The notes: generated by a model from the sequence alone, not told the origin. 64,000 nt of DNA from Cryobacterium cryoconiti (GCF_004403065.1 NZ_SOHA01000005.1:104351-168350), one strand, 5' to 3'; positions 1 to 7,333 are shown, counted from the first letter of the stretch. A program made the numbers and translations.

Positions 1-1
1 G

Positions 2-832
2 CGCACCGGCGCGACCCTGCGGTTCATCCCGGTGCAGGACGACGGCACGCTCGACCTGGCCGCGGCGGCGGGTGTCATCGGAGCCCGCACCCGCCTGCTC
101 GCGGTCACCCACGCGTCCAATGTGCTGGGCACGATCAACCCGGTCGCCGAACTCGTGGCCCTGGCCCGCGGGGTGGGCGCCCTCGTGCTGCTGGACGCCT
201 GCCAGTCCGTGCCGCACCTGCCCGTGGACGTGGCCGCCCTCGATGTGGACTTCGCCGTCTTCTCGGGCCACAAGATGCTCGGCCCCACCGGAATCGGCGT
301 GCTCTTCGGCAAGGCCGAACTGCTCGCCGACATGCCCCCGTTCCTCACCGGCGGATCCATGATCACCACCGTGGACATGCACACCGCCGAGTTCCTCGCC
401 CCGCCGCAGCGGTTCGAGGCCGGCACCCAGCGCATCTCCCAGGCGATCGCCCTCGCCGCCGCCGTCGACTACCTGACCGAGACCGGCATGGCGCGCATTG
501 CCGCGCGCGAGGCCGAACTGGGGCAGCGCCTCGTGGAAGGGCTGGACCAGATCCCCGGTGTGCGCCTGCTCGGGCCGCCCGCCGGAGTGGAACGTATCGG
601 GCTGGCCAGCTTCGACCTGGCCGGGGTGCATGCCCATGACGTGGGACAGTACCTCGACGAGGCCGGCATCGCGGTGCGCATCGGACACCACTGCGCCCAG
701 CCGCTGCACCGCCGCCTCGGCGTGACCGCGTCGACCCGCGCGAGCACCTACCTCTACACGACCACCGACGAGGTGGACCGGTTCCTCGCCACCCTGGCCG
801 AGGTAGCCCCGTTCTTCGGAGTGACGACATGA
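2..832 (+). CDS. sufS: Cysteine desulfurase SufS, 5'-truncated by the window edge
   Basis: This PLP-dependent cysteine desulfurase takes sulfur from L-cysteine as a protein persulfide and passes it to the SUF Fe-S assembly machinery. The frame is open from base 2, so only the C-terminal roughly 277 residues are present. The PLP-lysine motif SGHKMLGPTG (Lys codon 272-274) and the SufS-type catalytic cysteine motif GHHCAQPL (Cys codon 692-694) are both intact. The short loop around that Cys is the SufS type rather than IscS/NifS. The stop overlaps the sufU start (ATGA, 829-832), so the two are translationally coupled, as in Gram-positive SUF operons where SufU is the partner of SufS. The missing N-terminus and the rest of the operon lie upstream. 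Confidence 0.95.
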   Translation, partial: RTGATLRFIPVQDDGTLDLAAAAGVIGARTRLLAVTHASNVLGTINPVAELVALARGVGALVLLDACQSVPHLPVDVAALDVDFAVFSGHKMLGPTGIGVLFGKAELLADMPPFLTGGSMITTVDMHTAEFLAPPQRFEAGTQRISQAIALAAAVDYLTETGMARIAAREAELGQRLVEGLDQIPGVRLLGPPAGVERIGLASFDLAGVHAHDVGQYLDEAGIAVRIGHHCAQPLHRRLGVTASTRASTYLYTTTDEVDRFLATLAEVAPFFGVTT

Positions 833-1392
833 CCTCGACCGCCATGCAGCAGCTGTACCAGCAGATCATCCTGGACCACGCCAAGGCCCGCCACGGCGCC
901 CCGGCGGAGGGTCTGCCGCCGCTGGAGGCGGCCGGCAGGGTCGATCCGGCCGCTGCCGGCCTGCGGGTGACCGAGTCGCACCAGGTGAACACGACCTGCG
1001 GCGACGAGGTGACCGTGCGTATCGGCCTGCGCGCCGCCGACGAGTCCGGCACGTCAGCCGGTGAGTCAGCCGGTGACGCGATCGGCGACGCGATCGGCGA
1101 CGAGGTCGGCGACGCCGTGATCGAAGAGTTCGCCTGGGCCGGCGACGGATGCTCGATCTCCATGGCCTCGGCATCCGTGCTGCACGACACCGTACGGGGC
1201 GAGAGCGTCGCCACGGCGCGGGCACTGCTGGACACCTACCGCGAGATGCTGCGCTCCCGCGGCACCATCGAACCCGACGAGGAGGTTCTCGGCGACGCCG
1301 CCGCCTTCGCCGGTGTCTCCCGCTACCCGGCTCGCGTCAAATGCGCCATGCTCGCCTGGGTGGCGTTCGAGGCGGCCCTGCTCGCGGAGTAG
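829..1392 (+). CDS. sufU: SufU-family Fe-S cluster assembly / sulfur-transfer protein
   Basis: SufU is a zinc-containing IscU-fold protein that accepts persulfide sulfur from SufS. This 187-residue protein has the expected N-terminus (LYQQIILDHAKARHG) and the three conserved cysteine contexts: TTCGDEVTV, GDGCSISMASASVL and the C-terminal RVKCAMLAW. Between the first and second cysteine motifs there is a roughly 20-residue insertion relative to ordinary SufU. It is made of short Gly-Asp repeats (GDAIGDAIGDEVGDAV) and encoded by 12-bp tandem repeats (about 1050-1120). The insertion sits in a surface loop, so the protein is probably still functional. It overlaps sufS by 4 bp and is the last gene of that operon in this window. 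Confidence 0.93.
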   Translation: MTSTAMQQLYQQIILDHAKARHGAPAEGLPPLEAAGRVDPAAAGLRVTESHQVNTTCGDEVTVRIGLRAADESGTSAGESAGDAIGDAIGDEVGDAVIEEFAWAGDGCSISMASASVLHDTVRGESVATARALLDTYREMLRSRGTIEPDEEVLGDAAAFAGVSRYPARVKCAMLAWVAFEAALLAE

Positions 1393-1421
1393 CCGACGCG
1401 GTTCCCTCCCGCGGCCCGTCC

Positions 1422-1466
1422 GCGAGTTCCGCGAGTTCTGCGAGTTCTGCGAGTTCTGCGAGTTCC
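1422..1466. repeat. 9-bp tandem repeat (five units) 3' of sufU
   Basis: Five head-to-tail units of GCGAGTTCY (Y = C in the first and last unit, T in the middle three) start 30 bp after the sufU stop. They run directly up to the long hairpin at 1474-1534. The array is a simple slippage-prone sequence with no coding role. Confidence 0.9.
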
Positions 1467-1473
1467 GCTATCT

Positions 1474-1534
1474 CGCGAGAGCGCACAATCTGCCCCTTGG
1501 CGTGCGCCGAAGGGGCAGATTGTGCGCTCTCGCG
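1474..1534. terminator. Perfect 25-bp inverted repeat 3' of sufU
   Basis: Arms 1474-1498 and 1510-1534 are perfectly complementary over 25 bp (left arm begins CGCGAGAGCGCACAATCTGC). The 11-nt centre contains a further small GGCG/CGCC dyad. There is no U-tract. Its position after sufU and before the riboswitch-controlled exporter suggests transcription termination or transcript-end protection, but a mobile palindrome is equally possible. Two similarly long hairpins of different sequence occur at 10586 and 43817. Confidence 0.75.
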
Positions 1535-1616
1535 GGGGGTGGGGTCCTGGAGTCGGGCTGCTGAGGTCTTGCTCAGGATCGACCGCTACGGTGGGGGCAA
1601 GTCGCCAGAGGCGGCT

Positions 1617-1655
1617 CCGGACGACGGTTCAGTACCCGGCACGCGACAAGACTGG
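1617..1655 (+). promoter_or_regulatory. Guanidine-III (ykkC-III) riboswitch
   Basis: The segment carries the invariant blocks of the guanidine-III aptamer in order and with correct spacing: CCGGACGA (1617-1624), GUACCCGG (1631-1638), GACAAGAC (1645-1652). The CCGG at 1617-1620 can pair with CCGG at 1635-1638 to form the pseudoknot. CAGU (1629-1632) pairs with ACUG (1651-1654) as the second helix. The aptamer ends 4 nt before a GGGAG Shine-Dalgarno (1660-1664), and the exporter ATG is at 1673. This layout fits translational control in which guanidinium binding frees the ribosome binding site. Guanidine-III riboswitches are known from actinobacteria in front of guanidine exporters. Confidence 0.9.
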
Positions 1656-1672
1656 CCACGGGAGTCGTAGTC

Positions 1673-1996
1673 ATGTCGTGGATCATTCTCATTCTGTCCG
1701 GGGTTCTGGAAGCCGTCTGGGCCACCGCCCTGGGCAAGTCGGAGGGGTTCACGCGACTGTGGCCATCCGTCGTTTTCGCGGTGGCGCTCGTGCTCAGCAT
1801 GGGCGGGCTCGCCTTCGCTATGCGGGACATCTCGACCGGCACCGCCTACGCCGTCTGGGTCGGGATCGGCGCGGCGCTCACCGTGCTCTACGCCATGGTC
1901 TTCGGTGCGGAGCCGGCCTCGCTGATCAAGGTGCTGCTCATCGTCGGCCTGGTGGGCTGCGTCGTCGGTCTGAAATTCGTCGACGCCTCGCACTGA
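1673..1996 (+). CDS. gdx: SMR-family guanidinium exporter (Gdx/SugE type)
   Basis: This 107-residue protein has four predicted membrane helices, the standard length for small multidrug resistance proteins. The helix-1 motif with the essential glutamate (LSGVLEAVWATALGKSEGF, Glu in position 13) and the GTAYAVWVGIGA stretch in helix 3 match the Gdx/SugE subclass rather than EmrE/QacE. Gdx proteins work as dual-topology dimers that exchange guanidinium for protons. The guanidine-III riboswitch immediately upstream (1617-1655) independently supports guanidinium as the substrate. Ribosome binding site GGGAG at 1660-1664. It is followed by a dispersed palindromic repeat. The gene is monocistronic. 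Confidence 0.92.
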   Translation: MSWIILILSGVLEAVWATALGKSEGFTRLWPSVVFAVALVLSMGGLAFAMRDISTGTAYAVWVGIGAALTVLYAMVFGAEPASLIKVLLIVGLVGCVVGLKFVDASH

Positions 1997-2035
1997 CCTC
2001 CGGTGCCGTGCGCCCCGCGGCGTGTGCCCCGCGCC

Positions 2036-2099
2036 GCGGCGCACCTTATGGAAGCCGGCGCACGGTACATCATGCGCCCGCTTCCACAGGGTGCGCCGC
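2036..2099. repeat. Dispersed palindromic repeat, family B copy 1
   Basis: Inverted repeat with arms 2036-2062 and 2073-2099 (24 of 27 positions paired) around a 10-nt loop. The arms read GCGGCGCA...TGGAAGC.GGCGCA. Two further copies with the same arms and layout are at 35257-35322 and 50749-50808, so this is a repeat family rather than a chance hairpin. It lies 40 bp 3' of the exporter gene. Confidence 0.85.
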
Positions 2100-2301
2100 G
2101 AGGTGGTGAGGCGTATATTCGACGTGTAAAAAGCGAATAGTCACTGAGGAGTTCCGGCCACGATTCGCGCCCACCGCTTCGCCTGCGGTCGGCACTCCGC
2201 CTCGGAAGCAGTCCAGATCGTCATCCGTCGGGCGCGGGATCCTCGACCGTGGCGGCTTCCAGATCTGCACTCCACCAGCGCCTACAAGGAGGCGTTTCAC
2301 A
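2100..2301. other. Intergenic region upstream of the VOC gene
   Basis: No gene is visible here. A dyad TATTCG (2116-2121) - 12 nt - CGAATA (2134-2139) lies in the most AT-rich part of the region and could be a regulator site. The distal end holds a strong Shine-Dalgarno, AAGGAGG, about 11 nt before the ATG at 2302. Nothing else could be recognised. Confidence 0.4.
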
Positions 2302-2673
2302 ATGCTCAAGGAACTGCACACTGTGTTACCGGCGGCGGACCTCAAGCGAGCCCAGTCGTTCTACCATGACGCGCTCGGCCTCGACCCGGACGAAATCCAC
2401 GAGGGTACCCTCGTCTACCACGTCGGGTCGGGTTCGGTCTTCGAGATCTACGAGACCAGCAACGCCGGCACGGCCCAGAACACCCAGATGGGCTGGATCA
2501 CGGATGACCTCGATGCCGAGATGAGCGGGCTCCGCGAACGCGGGGTCGTGTTCGAAGAGTTCGACATCCCGGGAATGAAGACCGAGAACGGGGTGGTCAC
2601 GGCCGAGGACATGAAATCGGCCTGGTTCCGCGACACCGAAGGCAACTTCATCTGCATTTCGCAGACGATCTGA
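2302..2673 (+). CDS. VOC-superfamily (glyoxalase/bleomycin-resistance fold) protein
   Basis: This 123-residue protein has the single-domain vicinal-oxygen-chelate pattern. An N-terminal beta-alpha-beta-beta half begins LHTVLPAADLKRAQSFYHDALGL, read in two parts as LHTVLPAADL and KRAQSFYHDALGL. A C-terminal half ends AWFRDTEGNFICISQTI. The closing DTEGN/D-P-x-G-N loop and final beta strand are hallmarks of the family. Members range from glyoxalases and dioxygenases to drug-binding proteins, and the substrate cannot be told from sequence. The ATG is preceded by AAGGAGG. The neighbours (exporter, flagellar genes) give no functional hint. Confidence 0.75.
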   Translation: MLKELHTVLPAADLKRAQSFYHDALGLDPDEIHEGTLVYHVGSGSVFEIYETSNAGTAQNTQMGWITDDLDAEMSGLRERGVVFEEFDIPGMKTENGVVTAEDMKSAWFRDTEGNFICISQTI

Positions 2674-2698
2674 CAACGGATGCGGCCGGCCAGGGCCG

Positions 2699-2730
2699 GT
2701 TCCGGGCGGTGCGTGAGCATCGCCCGGACC
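2699..2730. terminator. Bidirectional hairpin between convergent VOC gene and fliW
   Basis: TCCGGGCG (2701-2708) pairs with CGCCCGGA (2721-2728), extended by flanking GG/CC, with a 12-nt loop. It lies between the 3' ends of two convergent genes and could serve both. No clear U-tract. Confidence 0.55.
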
Positions 2731-2770
2731 TCTGATCGGCCGAGCCGACCGCCGACCGCCGACAGCCGGC

Positions 2771-3181
2771 TCAGGCCCAGCGGGCACCCAGCTCGGCACG
2801 CAGCGGCCAGTCCTGGCCGTCGAGGATGATCTGGGCGCAACGGCCGGTGCCGGAGTTGACCACGATCGGGGCCATCAGGTTCACGGTGGTGCCGTCTTCA
2901 CCAGGGTTCGTCACCACGAGCAGCAGGGCGTCCTCCGGGCCGGCCAGGTCGAGCGCCGCCGCATGGTCGTCGCCGATCACGGGGGAGTAGTCGGGCAGGT
3001 AGACGGAGGCGTCGAGCACGAACATCCGGGTGCGCTGGTTGTCGGCGGACTCGAGGGTGAACAGGCCGTCCGCGCCGGAAATCTCGGTGAGCGCGAACTC
3101 GGTCAGCGGGTCGAGGCCGGGCGGCGGGGAGACGAAGCTCAGGGCGACGGACACCGGACCGGTGGACACGGCGGCCGTCAT
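2771..3181 (-). CDS. fliW: Flagellar assembly factor FliW
   Basis: FliW (136 residues) is the flagellin-binding protein that antagonises CsrA. When free flagellin accumulates it captures FliW and releases CsrA to repress flagellin translation (known from Bacillus). The sequence shows the family pattern: an N-terminal beta domain (FALTEISGADGLFTLES), LLVVTNPG, then NLMAPIVVNSGTGRCAQIIL and a terminal WPLRAEL. The start overlaps the flgL stop (ATGA, 3178-3181). It is last in the leftward operon flgN-flgK-flgL-fliW. Its partner csrA lies 30 kb away, at the other end of the locus. Confidence 0.93.
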   Translation of the reverse strand: MTAAVSTGPVSVALSFVSPPPGLDPLTEFALTEISGADGLFTLESADNQRTRMFVLDASVYLPDYSPVIGDDHAAALDLAGPEDALLLVVTNPGEDGTTVNLMAPIVVNSGTGRCAQIILDGQDWPLRAELGARWA

Positions 3182-4065
3182 CGGAGAAAGTCCATCAGTG
3201 TCGGCTGAAGCACCCGGGCGGTGACCGAGAGGGCCGCCTGGTAGCTGACCTCCTGAATTTTCAGGTCCAGGATGGCCTGGCCGAGGTCCACATCCTCGAT
3301 TCCGGCCCGCTGGGCCTCGAGGTTTCCTTTGTGCTGCACGAGAGTGTCCCCGGCTTTCTGGATCTGGGCCTGGCGCACACCGACATCGGTCTGCGCCGTG
3401 AGCACGGTTTTCATTCGCAAGTCTATGGCGGCGAGGTGGGTGCCGACGTTCTGGGCTCCCGAGCGCAGGTCCCCGGCGATGGTGTCGATCAGGGCGAAGA
3501 CCGAAGCGGCGCCCTGGCCGAAGACGGCGGCACCGTCGGCGTCGACCCTCACGGTGGTGTCGGCGCCGATGCGGCGGTCGACGCTGGCGGTCGGGGTGCC
3601 GGTGAACGTGAAGCCGGGGGTGAAGGCGACACCGGCATCCGAGTTGCCGGCGAAGACGGTGCGACCGAGGAAACGGGCGTTCGCCTGGGCGAGCAGGCCG
3701 TCCTTGAGGCTGTCGAGGCGAATCGCGAGGGCCTCCGTCGCGGCGGGGGAGAGGGTGCCCGTGTTGGCACCCTGCACGGTCACGTCGCGCACCTGGTTGA
3801 GCAGGTCGGTCACTGCGGACAGGGCCGTGTCGGCCGTGGTCAGCCAGCCGTCGGCGTTGTCGGCATTGCTGATGTACTGCGTCAGCGCCCGCTGCTCGGC
3901 CCGCACCGTGAGGGAGTCGGCCGTGCGCGCCGGGTCGTCGGAGGGCCGGTTGATGGCCTTCAGCGACGTGGCCCGCTCCTGCAGCTCGGCCATCCGGGCC
4001 AGGTTGGTCTGCAGGTTGGCCTGCGCGGTGCGCATCTGCGTGTGGGTGGTGACTCGGTTCAACAT
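3178..4065 (-). CDS. flgL: Flagellar hook-filament junction protein FlgL (HAP3)
   Basis: FlgL is the second junction protein between hook and filament. The 295-residue product begins MLNRVTTHTQMRTAQANLQ, with the flagellin-like N-terminal coiled coil containing INRPSDDPA. It ends with the matching C-terminal coiled coil (LNGxx-type helix ending TARVLQPTLMDFLR), typical of FlgL. ATG at 4065 was chosen because it gives the canonical N-terminus. The frame stays open further upstream inside flgK only because of high GC. Gap of 2 bp after flgK. Confidence 0.94.
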   Translation of the reverse strand: MLNRVTTHTQMRTAQANLQTNLARMAELQERATSLKAINRPSDDPARTADSLTVRAEQRALTQYISNADNADGWLTTADTALSAVTDLLNQVRDVTVQGANTGTLSPAATEALAIRLDSLKDGLLAQANARFLGRTVFAGNSDAGVAFTPGFTFTGTPTASVDRRIGADTTVRVDADGAAVFGQGAASVFALIDTIAGDLRSGAQNVGTHLAAIDLRMKTVLTAQTDVGVRQAQIQKAGDTLVQHKGNLEAQRAGIEDVDLGQAILDLKIQEVSYQAALSVTARVLQPTLMDFLR

Positions 4066-4067
4066 GG

Positions 4068-5534
4068 TTACCTTCCGACCAGTCCGGTGCGGTTGATCAG
4101 GGTGTCGAGCATCTCGTCCACGGCCGTGAGCACCCGGGCGGCACCCTGGTAGGCGTGCTGGAACATCAGCAGGTTCACGTTCTCCTCGTCGAGGTCGACC
4201 GAGGAGTTCGCCAGCTGCGCGTTCACCGCGGTGGTCGCGGTGACATCGGCGAGGGATGCCTGACGCAGTTCGCTCTTGGTCTTCACGGCCAGCGAGGTGA
4301 CGAAGTTCGCCCAGTCGGTGCTGGGGGACCGCACCGGGTTGCCGGTGCCGTCCACGGCCTTGCCGGCGCCGAGCTGGGCGATCTGGTCGGCGATGGAGCC
4401 GTCGAGGGCTCCGTTCGCGCTGACCCCGGTCGTGAGTTCGGCGGCGGCCGTCGGGATGACGGACAGGCCGAGCGCGGCCGGACCGGTGGCTGCCGTGCCG
4501 AAGAAGGCGCCCGGCAGGGAGGAGTTGTCGCCGGCGGAGTAGATCGTGTTGACCTTCGCCGCCAGGTTCGTGGCGAAGGTGTTGTAGGCCGTCGCGGCTT
4601 CGGCGAGGGCGCCGCCGGTGCCGCCGGCATCCGCTCGGGCCAGCAGGGAGAGCGACCCGGCGAGCTCGCCGCCGTCGATGCCGATCGCACCGGCGCGGTC
4701 GGCCCACTCCACGCGCACCGCGCCGGAGGTGCCGGCTGGGTCGGTGAGCCCGTTCGGGCCGTCGAGGGTGCGCGGACCGCGGGCCACCAGGGCCCGGGCG
4801 GAGTCCCCGGCGACCAGGGCGTTGCCGCCCACGAGCACGTCGACGGTTCCGTCGGAACGGTCGACGACGCTGCCGCCGGTGAGGGCCGCGAGGGTCGTGG
4901 TGAGCAGGCTGCGCTGGTCGATGAGCTCGTTGGCGTTGCCGCCGCCGGCGACCGTCTGGCGGATGCGCGCATTCAGCTCGGCCACCTGCCCGGCGGCTCC
5001 GTTGATCTCGGCCACCATGGTGTCGACGCTGCCGCGCTCGGCGGACCACTGGGCTGCGACCGCCTGGTAGCCCGTGCGGATCTGCGCGGTGAGGAGCCCG
5101 GCCTGGCCGAGCAGCACCCCGGCCGGGGCGGAGTCGTCGGCGGAGTTCGCCACGCCCTGCCAGCCGGCCCAGAACTCCTGCAGTTGGGCGGAGAGCCCGT
5201 TCTCGCCGGGTTCGTTCATCGAGACCTCGACCGCGCTCAGCGCGTTGGCCCGCACCGCGGAGTAGCCGGCGACGGCGGCGCTGGAGCGCACCTGGGCGTC
5301 CAGCGAGGCGCTGCCGAGGCGGGCGATCCCGTCGACGGAGACACCCTGGCCGGGGCGCACGCCGGCGCTCATCAGGCCGAGCCGGACCGCGGCATCCACG
5401 GCGGATGTCGTCACGCGCTGCCGCGTGTAACCGTCGGTGTTGGCGTTGGCGATGTTCTGGCCCACGACCTCGAGCCCCTGGCGGGCGGCAACCAGGCCGG
5501 TGTACGCGGTGTTGAGTCCTCCGAAGGTGCTCAT
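4068..5534 (-). CDS. flgK: Flagellar hook-associated protein FlgK (HAP1)
   Basis: FlgK is the first junction protein, added on top of the hook. The 488-residue protein starts MSTFGGLNTAYTGLVAARQG and has the rod/hook N-terminal motif VVGQNIANANTDGYTRQRV. It ends with the conserved C-terminal helix (VNLLMFQHAYQGAARVLTAVDEMLDTL). The start at 5534 is set by homology, and an open extension upstream overlaps flgN in another frame. It is preceded by flgN, its likely chaperone, by 7 bp, and is transcribed from the sigma-28-like promoter at 6103-6130. Confidence 0.95.
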   Translation of the reverse strand: MSTFGGLNTAYTGLVAARQGLEVVGQNIANANTDGYTRQRVTTSAVDAAVRLGLMSAGVRPGQGVSVDGIARLGSASLDAQVRSSAAVAGYSAVRANALSAVEVSMNEPGENGLSAQLQEFWAGWQGVANSADDSAPAGVLLGQAGLLTAQIRTGYQAVAAQWSAERGSVDTMVAEINGAAGQVAELNARIRQTVAGGGNANELIDQRSLLTTTLAALTGGSVVDRSDGTVDVLVGGNALVAGDSARALVARGPRTLDGPNGLTDPAGTSGAVRVEWADRAGAIGIDGGELAGSLSLLARADAGGTGGALAEAATAYNTFATNLAAKVNTIYSAGDNSSLPGAFFGTAATGPAALGLSVIPTAAAELTTGVSANGALDGSIADQIAQLGAGKAVDGTGNPVRSPSTDWANFVTSLAVKTKSELRQASLADVTATTAVNAQLANSSVDLDEENVNLLMFQHAYQGAARVLTAVDEMLDTLINRTGLVGR

Positions 5535-5541
5535 GGGGGCG

Positions 5542-6027
5542 CTACACCGTCTGGTCGAACAGTCGGGACCCGGTCGTGCGCAGGTCGGCGGTGCCGTGGG
5601 CGTCGTAGGTGTGGGAGTTCGTGCGCACGTCGGCCAGGGTCTCCTGGCTGGAACGCGCGGCGGAACGCAGCAGCTGCTCGTTGGCGTCGCGCAGCTCCTT
5701 GATCTGGCTGGTGAGTTCGCCCATGGCCTTGAGGTGGGCCGCCATGATCTCGGTCCAGGGGCCGGCGGGGGCGTGGGCCACGAGTTCGCGCAGCGTGGCG
5801 TCTTCAGTGGTGCCCCAGCCGAGGGCGACGGCGGCCACCTCGACCGAACGGGCCAGGCCGGCCTCGCGCACATGGCCGAGCACCTGCTCCACCTCGCGGG
5901 TGCCCTGCTGCAGCCAGCGGGTCTTGCCGTTGGTCAGGAGCAGCTGTTCCTCGTCGAGTTTGAAGACGAGCAGTTCGAGAAGCTCTCGCTCACGCCACAG
6001 CAACGCTGATAGTTCATTGGCGCCCAT
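5542..6027 (-). CDS. flgN: FlgN-family flagellar export chaperone
   Basis: This 161-residue, almost entirely helical acidic protein starts MGANELSALLWRERELLELL. FlgN-type proteins keep FlgK and FlgL soluble and deliver them to the export gate. The call rests on the helical pattern (LLWRERELLELLVFKLDEEQ near the N-terminus) and on the position directly upstream of flgK-flgL. The start at 6027 is supported by a GGTGGAGG Shine-Dalgarno. It is the first gene of the leftward operon and has a sigma-28 promoter about 75 nt upstream. Confidence 0.8.
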   Translation of the reverse strand: MGANELSALLWRERELLELLVFKLDEEQLLLTNGKTRWLQQGTREVEQVLGHVREAGLARSVEVAAVALGWGTTEDATLRELVAHAPAGPWTEIMAAHLKAMGELTSQIKELRDANEQLLRSAARSSQETLADVRTNSHTYDAHGTADLRTTGSRLFDQTV

Positions 6028-6102
6028 GTGTCCTCCACCTGCCCTTCGTCTGGTGCGGCGGCCTCTCGCGCGGAACGCGCACGCCACCGGTTCACAGCAT
6101 GA

Positions 6103-6130
6103 CTATCGACCGGTGAGCGCGCCCGGTAAG
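6103..6130 (-). promoter_or_regulatory. Sigma-28 (FliA) promoter of flgN-flgK-flgL-fliW
   Basis: Read on the minus strand: CTTAC (6130-6126), 15-nt spacer, GTCGATAG (6110-6103). It differs from the other four flagellar promoters of the window (CTAAC-N15-GCCGATAG) at one position in each box and keeps the 15-nt spacing. The expected transcript begins about 70 nt before the flgN ATG. Confidence 0.75.
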
Positions 6131-6472
6131 GGGCCGTATCGATTCAGCCTGTCAGCCGGGCCTGTGCGTGTCCACTGAAAGGGGGACAGAATCGGTGCAG
6201 ATTCGCGGTCGTTCGACGAAAATCGCGGGTTTGCCCCGTTCTGGGGGTTCATTTGCCCCGTTGTGGGGGCGATCCGGCGCTGACCGCTCCCGGAGGGGCC
6301 TCTATTTTTAACTCAGGCAGATAAGTAAGTTTTTTGCCTGGGGCCCCGAAACCCCGCAACACCTCCCTGTTTTCTGTTCATGCGTTCCCGTGCTTACCCG
6401 GCAATTCCGCGAGTCGAGGCCCCCGCCTCACTGTCGGCACAACGTAGGTATCAAGCACCCAGGGAGTTCGCA
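6131..6472. promoter_or_regulatory. Intergenic control region upstream of fliA with tandem operator-like repeats
   Basis: No gene is visible. Two copies of an 18-bp sequence, TTTGCCCCGTTNTGGGGG, lie at 6230-6247 and 6252-6269, centred 22 bp apart, about two helical turns. Each contains a CCCC-N5-GGGG dyad. This is the layout of a paired operator, perhaps for the regulator at the top of the flagellar cascade. An AT-rich stretch follows (6301-6335) with a small hairpin (CAGGCA/TGCCTG), a candidate core-promoter area for fliA. No sigma-28 motif points toward fliA. Confidence 0.5.
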
Positions 6473-7333
6473 GTGAATCGGGCAGAACGCAATCAGCTGG
6501 TGATCGAGAATCTCCCGCTCGTGGGCTACCTCGTCTCCGAGACCTGGGCCAAGGCCCGCCACCTCTCCCGCGACGACCTGGCCTCGGCCGGAGCTCTCGC
6601 CCTGGTCACCTCCGCGGATGCCTTCAACGCCGACCTCGGCGTGCCCTTCGGCGCGTTCGCACGCCGCCGCATCATCGGCGCTTTCGCCGACGAGATGCGC
6701 TCCAACGACTGGGCCACCCGGATGGCCCGCCGCCGCATCAAGGAGACCCGCGCCGTGCAGCAGACGCTGGCCGGCGCCCTCGGCCGGGCGGCATCCGTCG
6801 ACGAGGTCGCCGCCGCCCTCGGCGTGGACCGGGAGACCGCCATCGCTGGTCTCACCGACTCCGAGCGCACCGTGTCGACCCTCGACGACGCCACCGCCGA
6901 GTTCCTGGTCTCCGACGCCGAACTTCCCGGCGACTCCCTGCTCTCCGCCGAGCGACTGGCCTACCTGCACGCCGCCATCGCGGCGCTGCCGGAGAAGATG
7001 CGCGTGATCGTGCAGCAGGTGTACTTCGACGACCGCACGGTCAAGGAGATCGCTGCGGAGCTCGGGATCACCCACTCGGCGGTGTCCCAGCAGCGGGCGG
7101 AGGCCATCCGTCTGCTCCGCGACGGCCTCGGCACGCACTATGCCGACGACGCCGAGGTGGAGTACGTGCCCGAGTCCCGCATCGCGCCGGCCCGCCGCAG
7201 CGCCTACCTGGCCCGGCTCGCCGACCAGGCCATGCTCGGCCTGGCCACCGCGAGCGGGGCGGCGTACGCCGATTCCGAGGGCGTCGATTCCGCCGGTTCG
7301 GAAACCCGCAAAGTTTTTTCGGTCAACGGCTAA
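6473..7333 (+). CDS. fliA: Flagellar sigma factor FliA (sigma-28) with C-terminal extension
   Basis: FliA is the RNA polymerase sigma subunit that transcribes late flagellar genes. Region 2 is seen in LSRDDLASAGALALVTSADAF and FGAFARRRIIGAFADEMRS. Region 3 follows, and the region 4 helix-turn-helix is VKEIAAELGITHSAVSQQRAEA. GTG 6473 is preferred because AGGGAG at 6461-6466 is well spaced; an in-frame ATG at 6380 would add 31 unconserved residues. Region 4 ends near residue 222, but the 286-residue protein continues for about 64 residues (a feature not usual for FliA). No flgM anti-sigma gene is present in the window. The stop codon is part of the -35 box of the fliC promoter. Confidence 0.92.
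   Translation: MNRAERNQLVIENLPLVGYLVSETWAKARHLSRDDLASAGALALVTSADAFNADLGVPFGAFARRRIIGAFADEMRSNDWATRMARRRIKETRAVQQTLAGALGRAASVDEVAAALGVDRETAIAGLTDSERTVSTLDDATAEFLVSDAELPGDSLLSAERLAYLHAAIAALPEKMRVIVQQVYFDDRTVKEIAAELGITHSAVSQQRAEAIRLLRDGLGTHYADDAEVEYVPESRIAPARRSAYLARLADQAMLGLATASGAAYADSEGVDSAGSETRKVFSVNG

Noticed and set aside
6230..6335. c-di-GMP (GEMM) riboswitch upstream of fliA
   Set aside because: The tandem CCCC...GGGG elements and the small hairpin do not match the conserved GEMM core.
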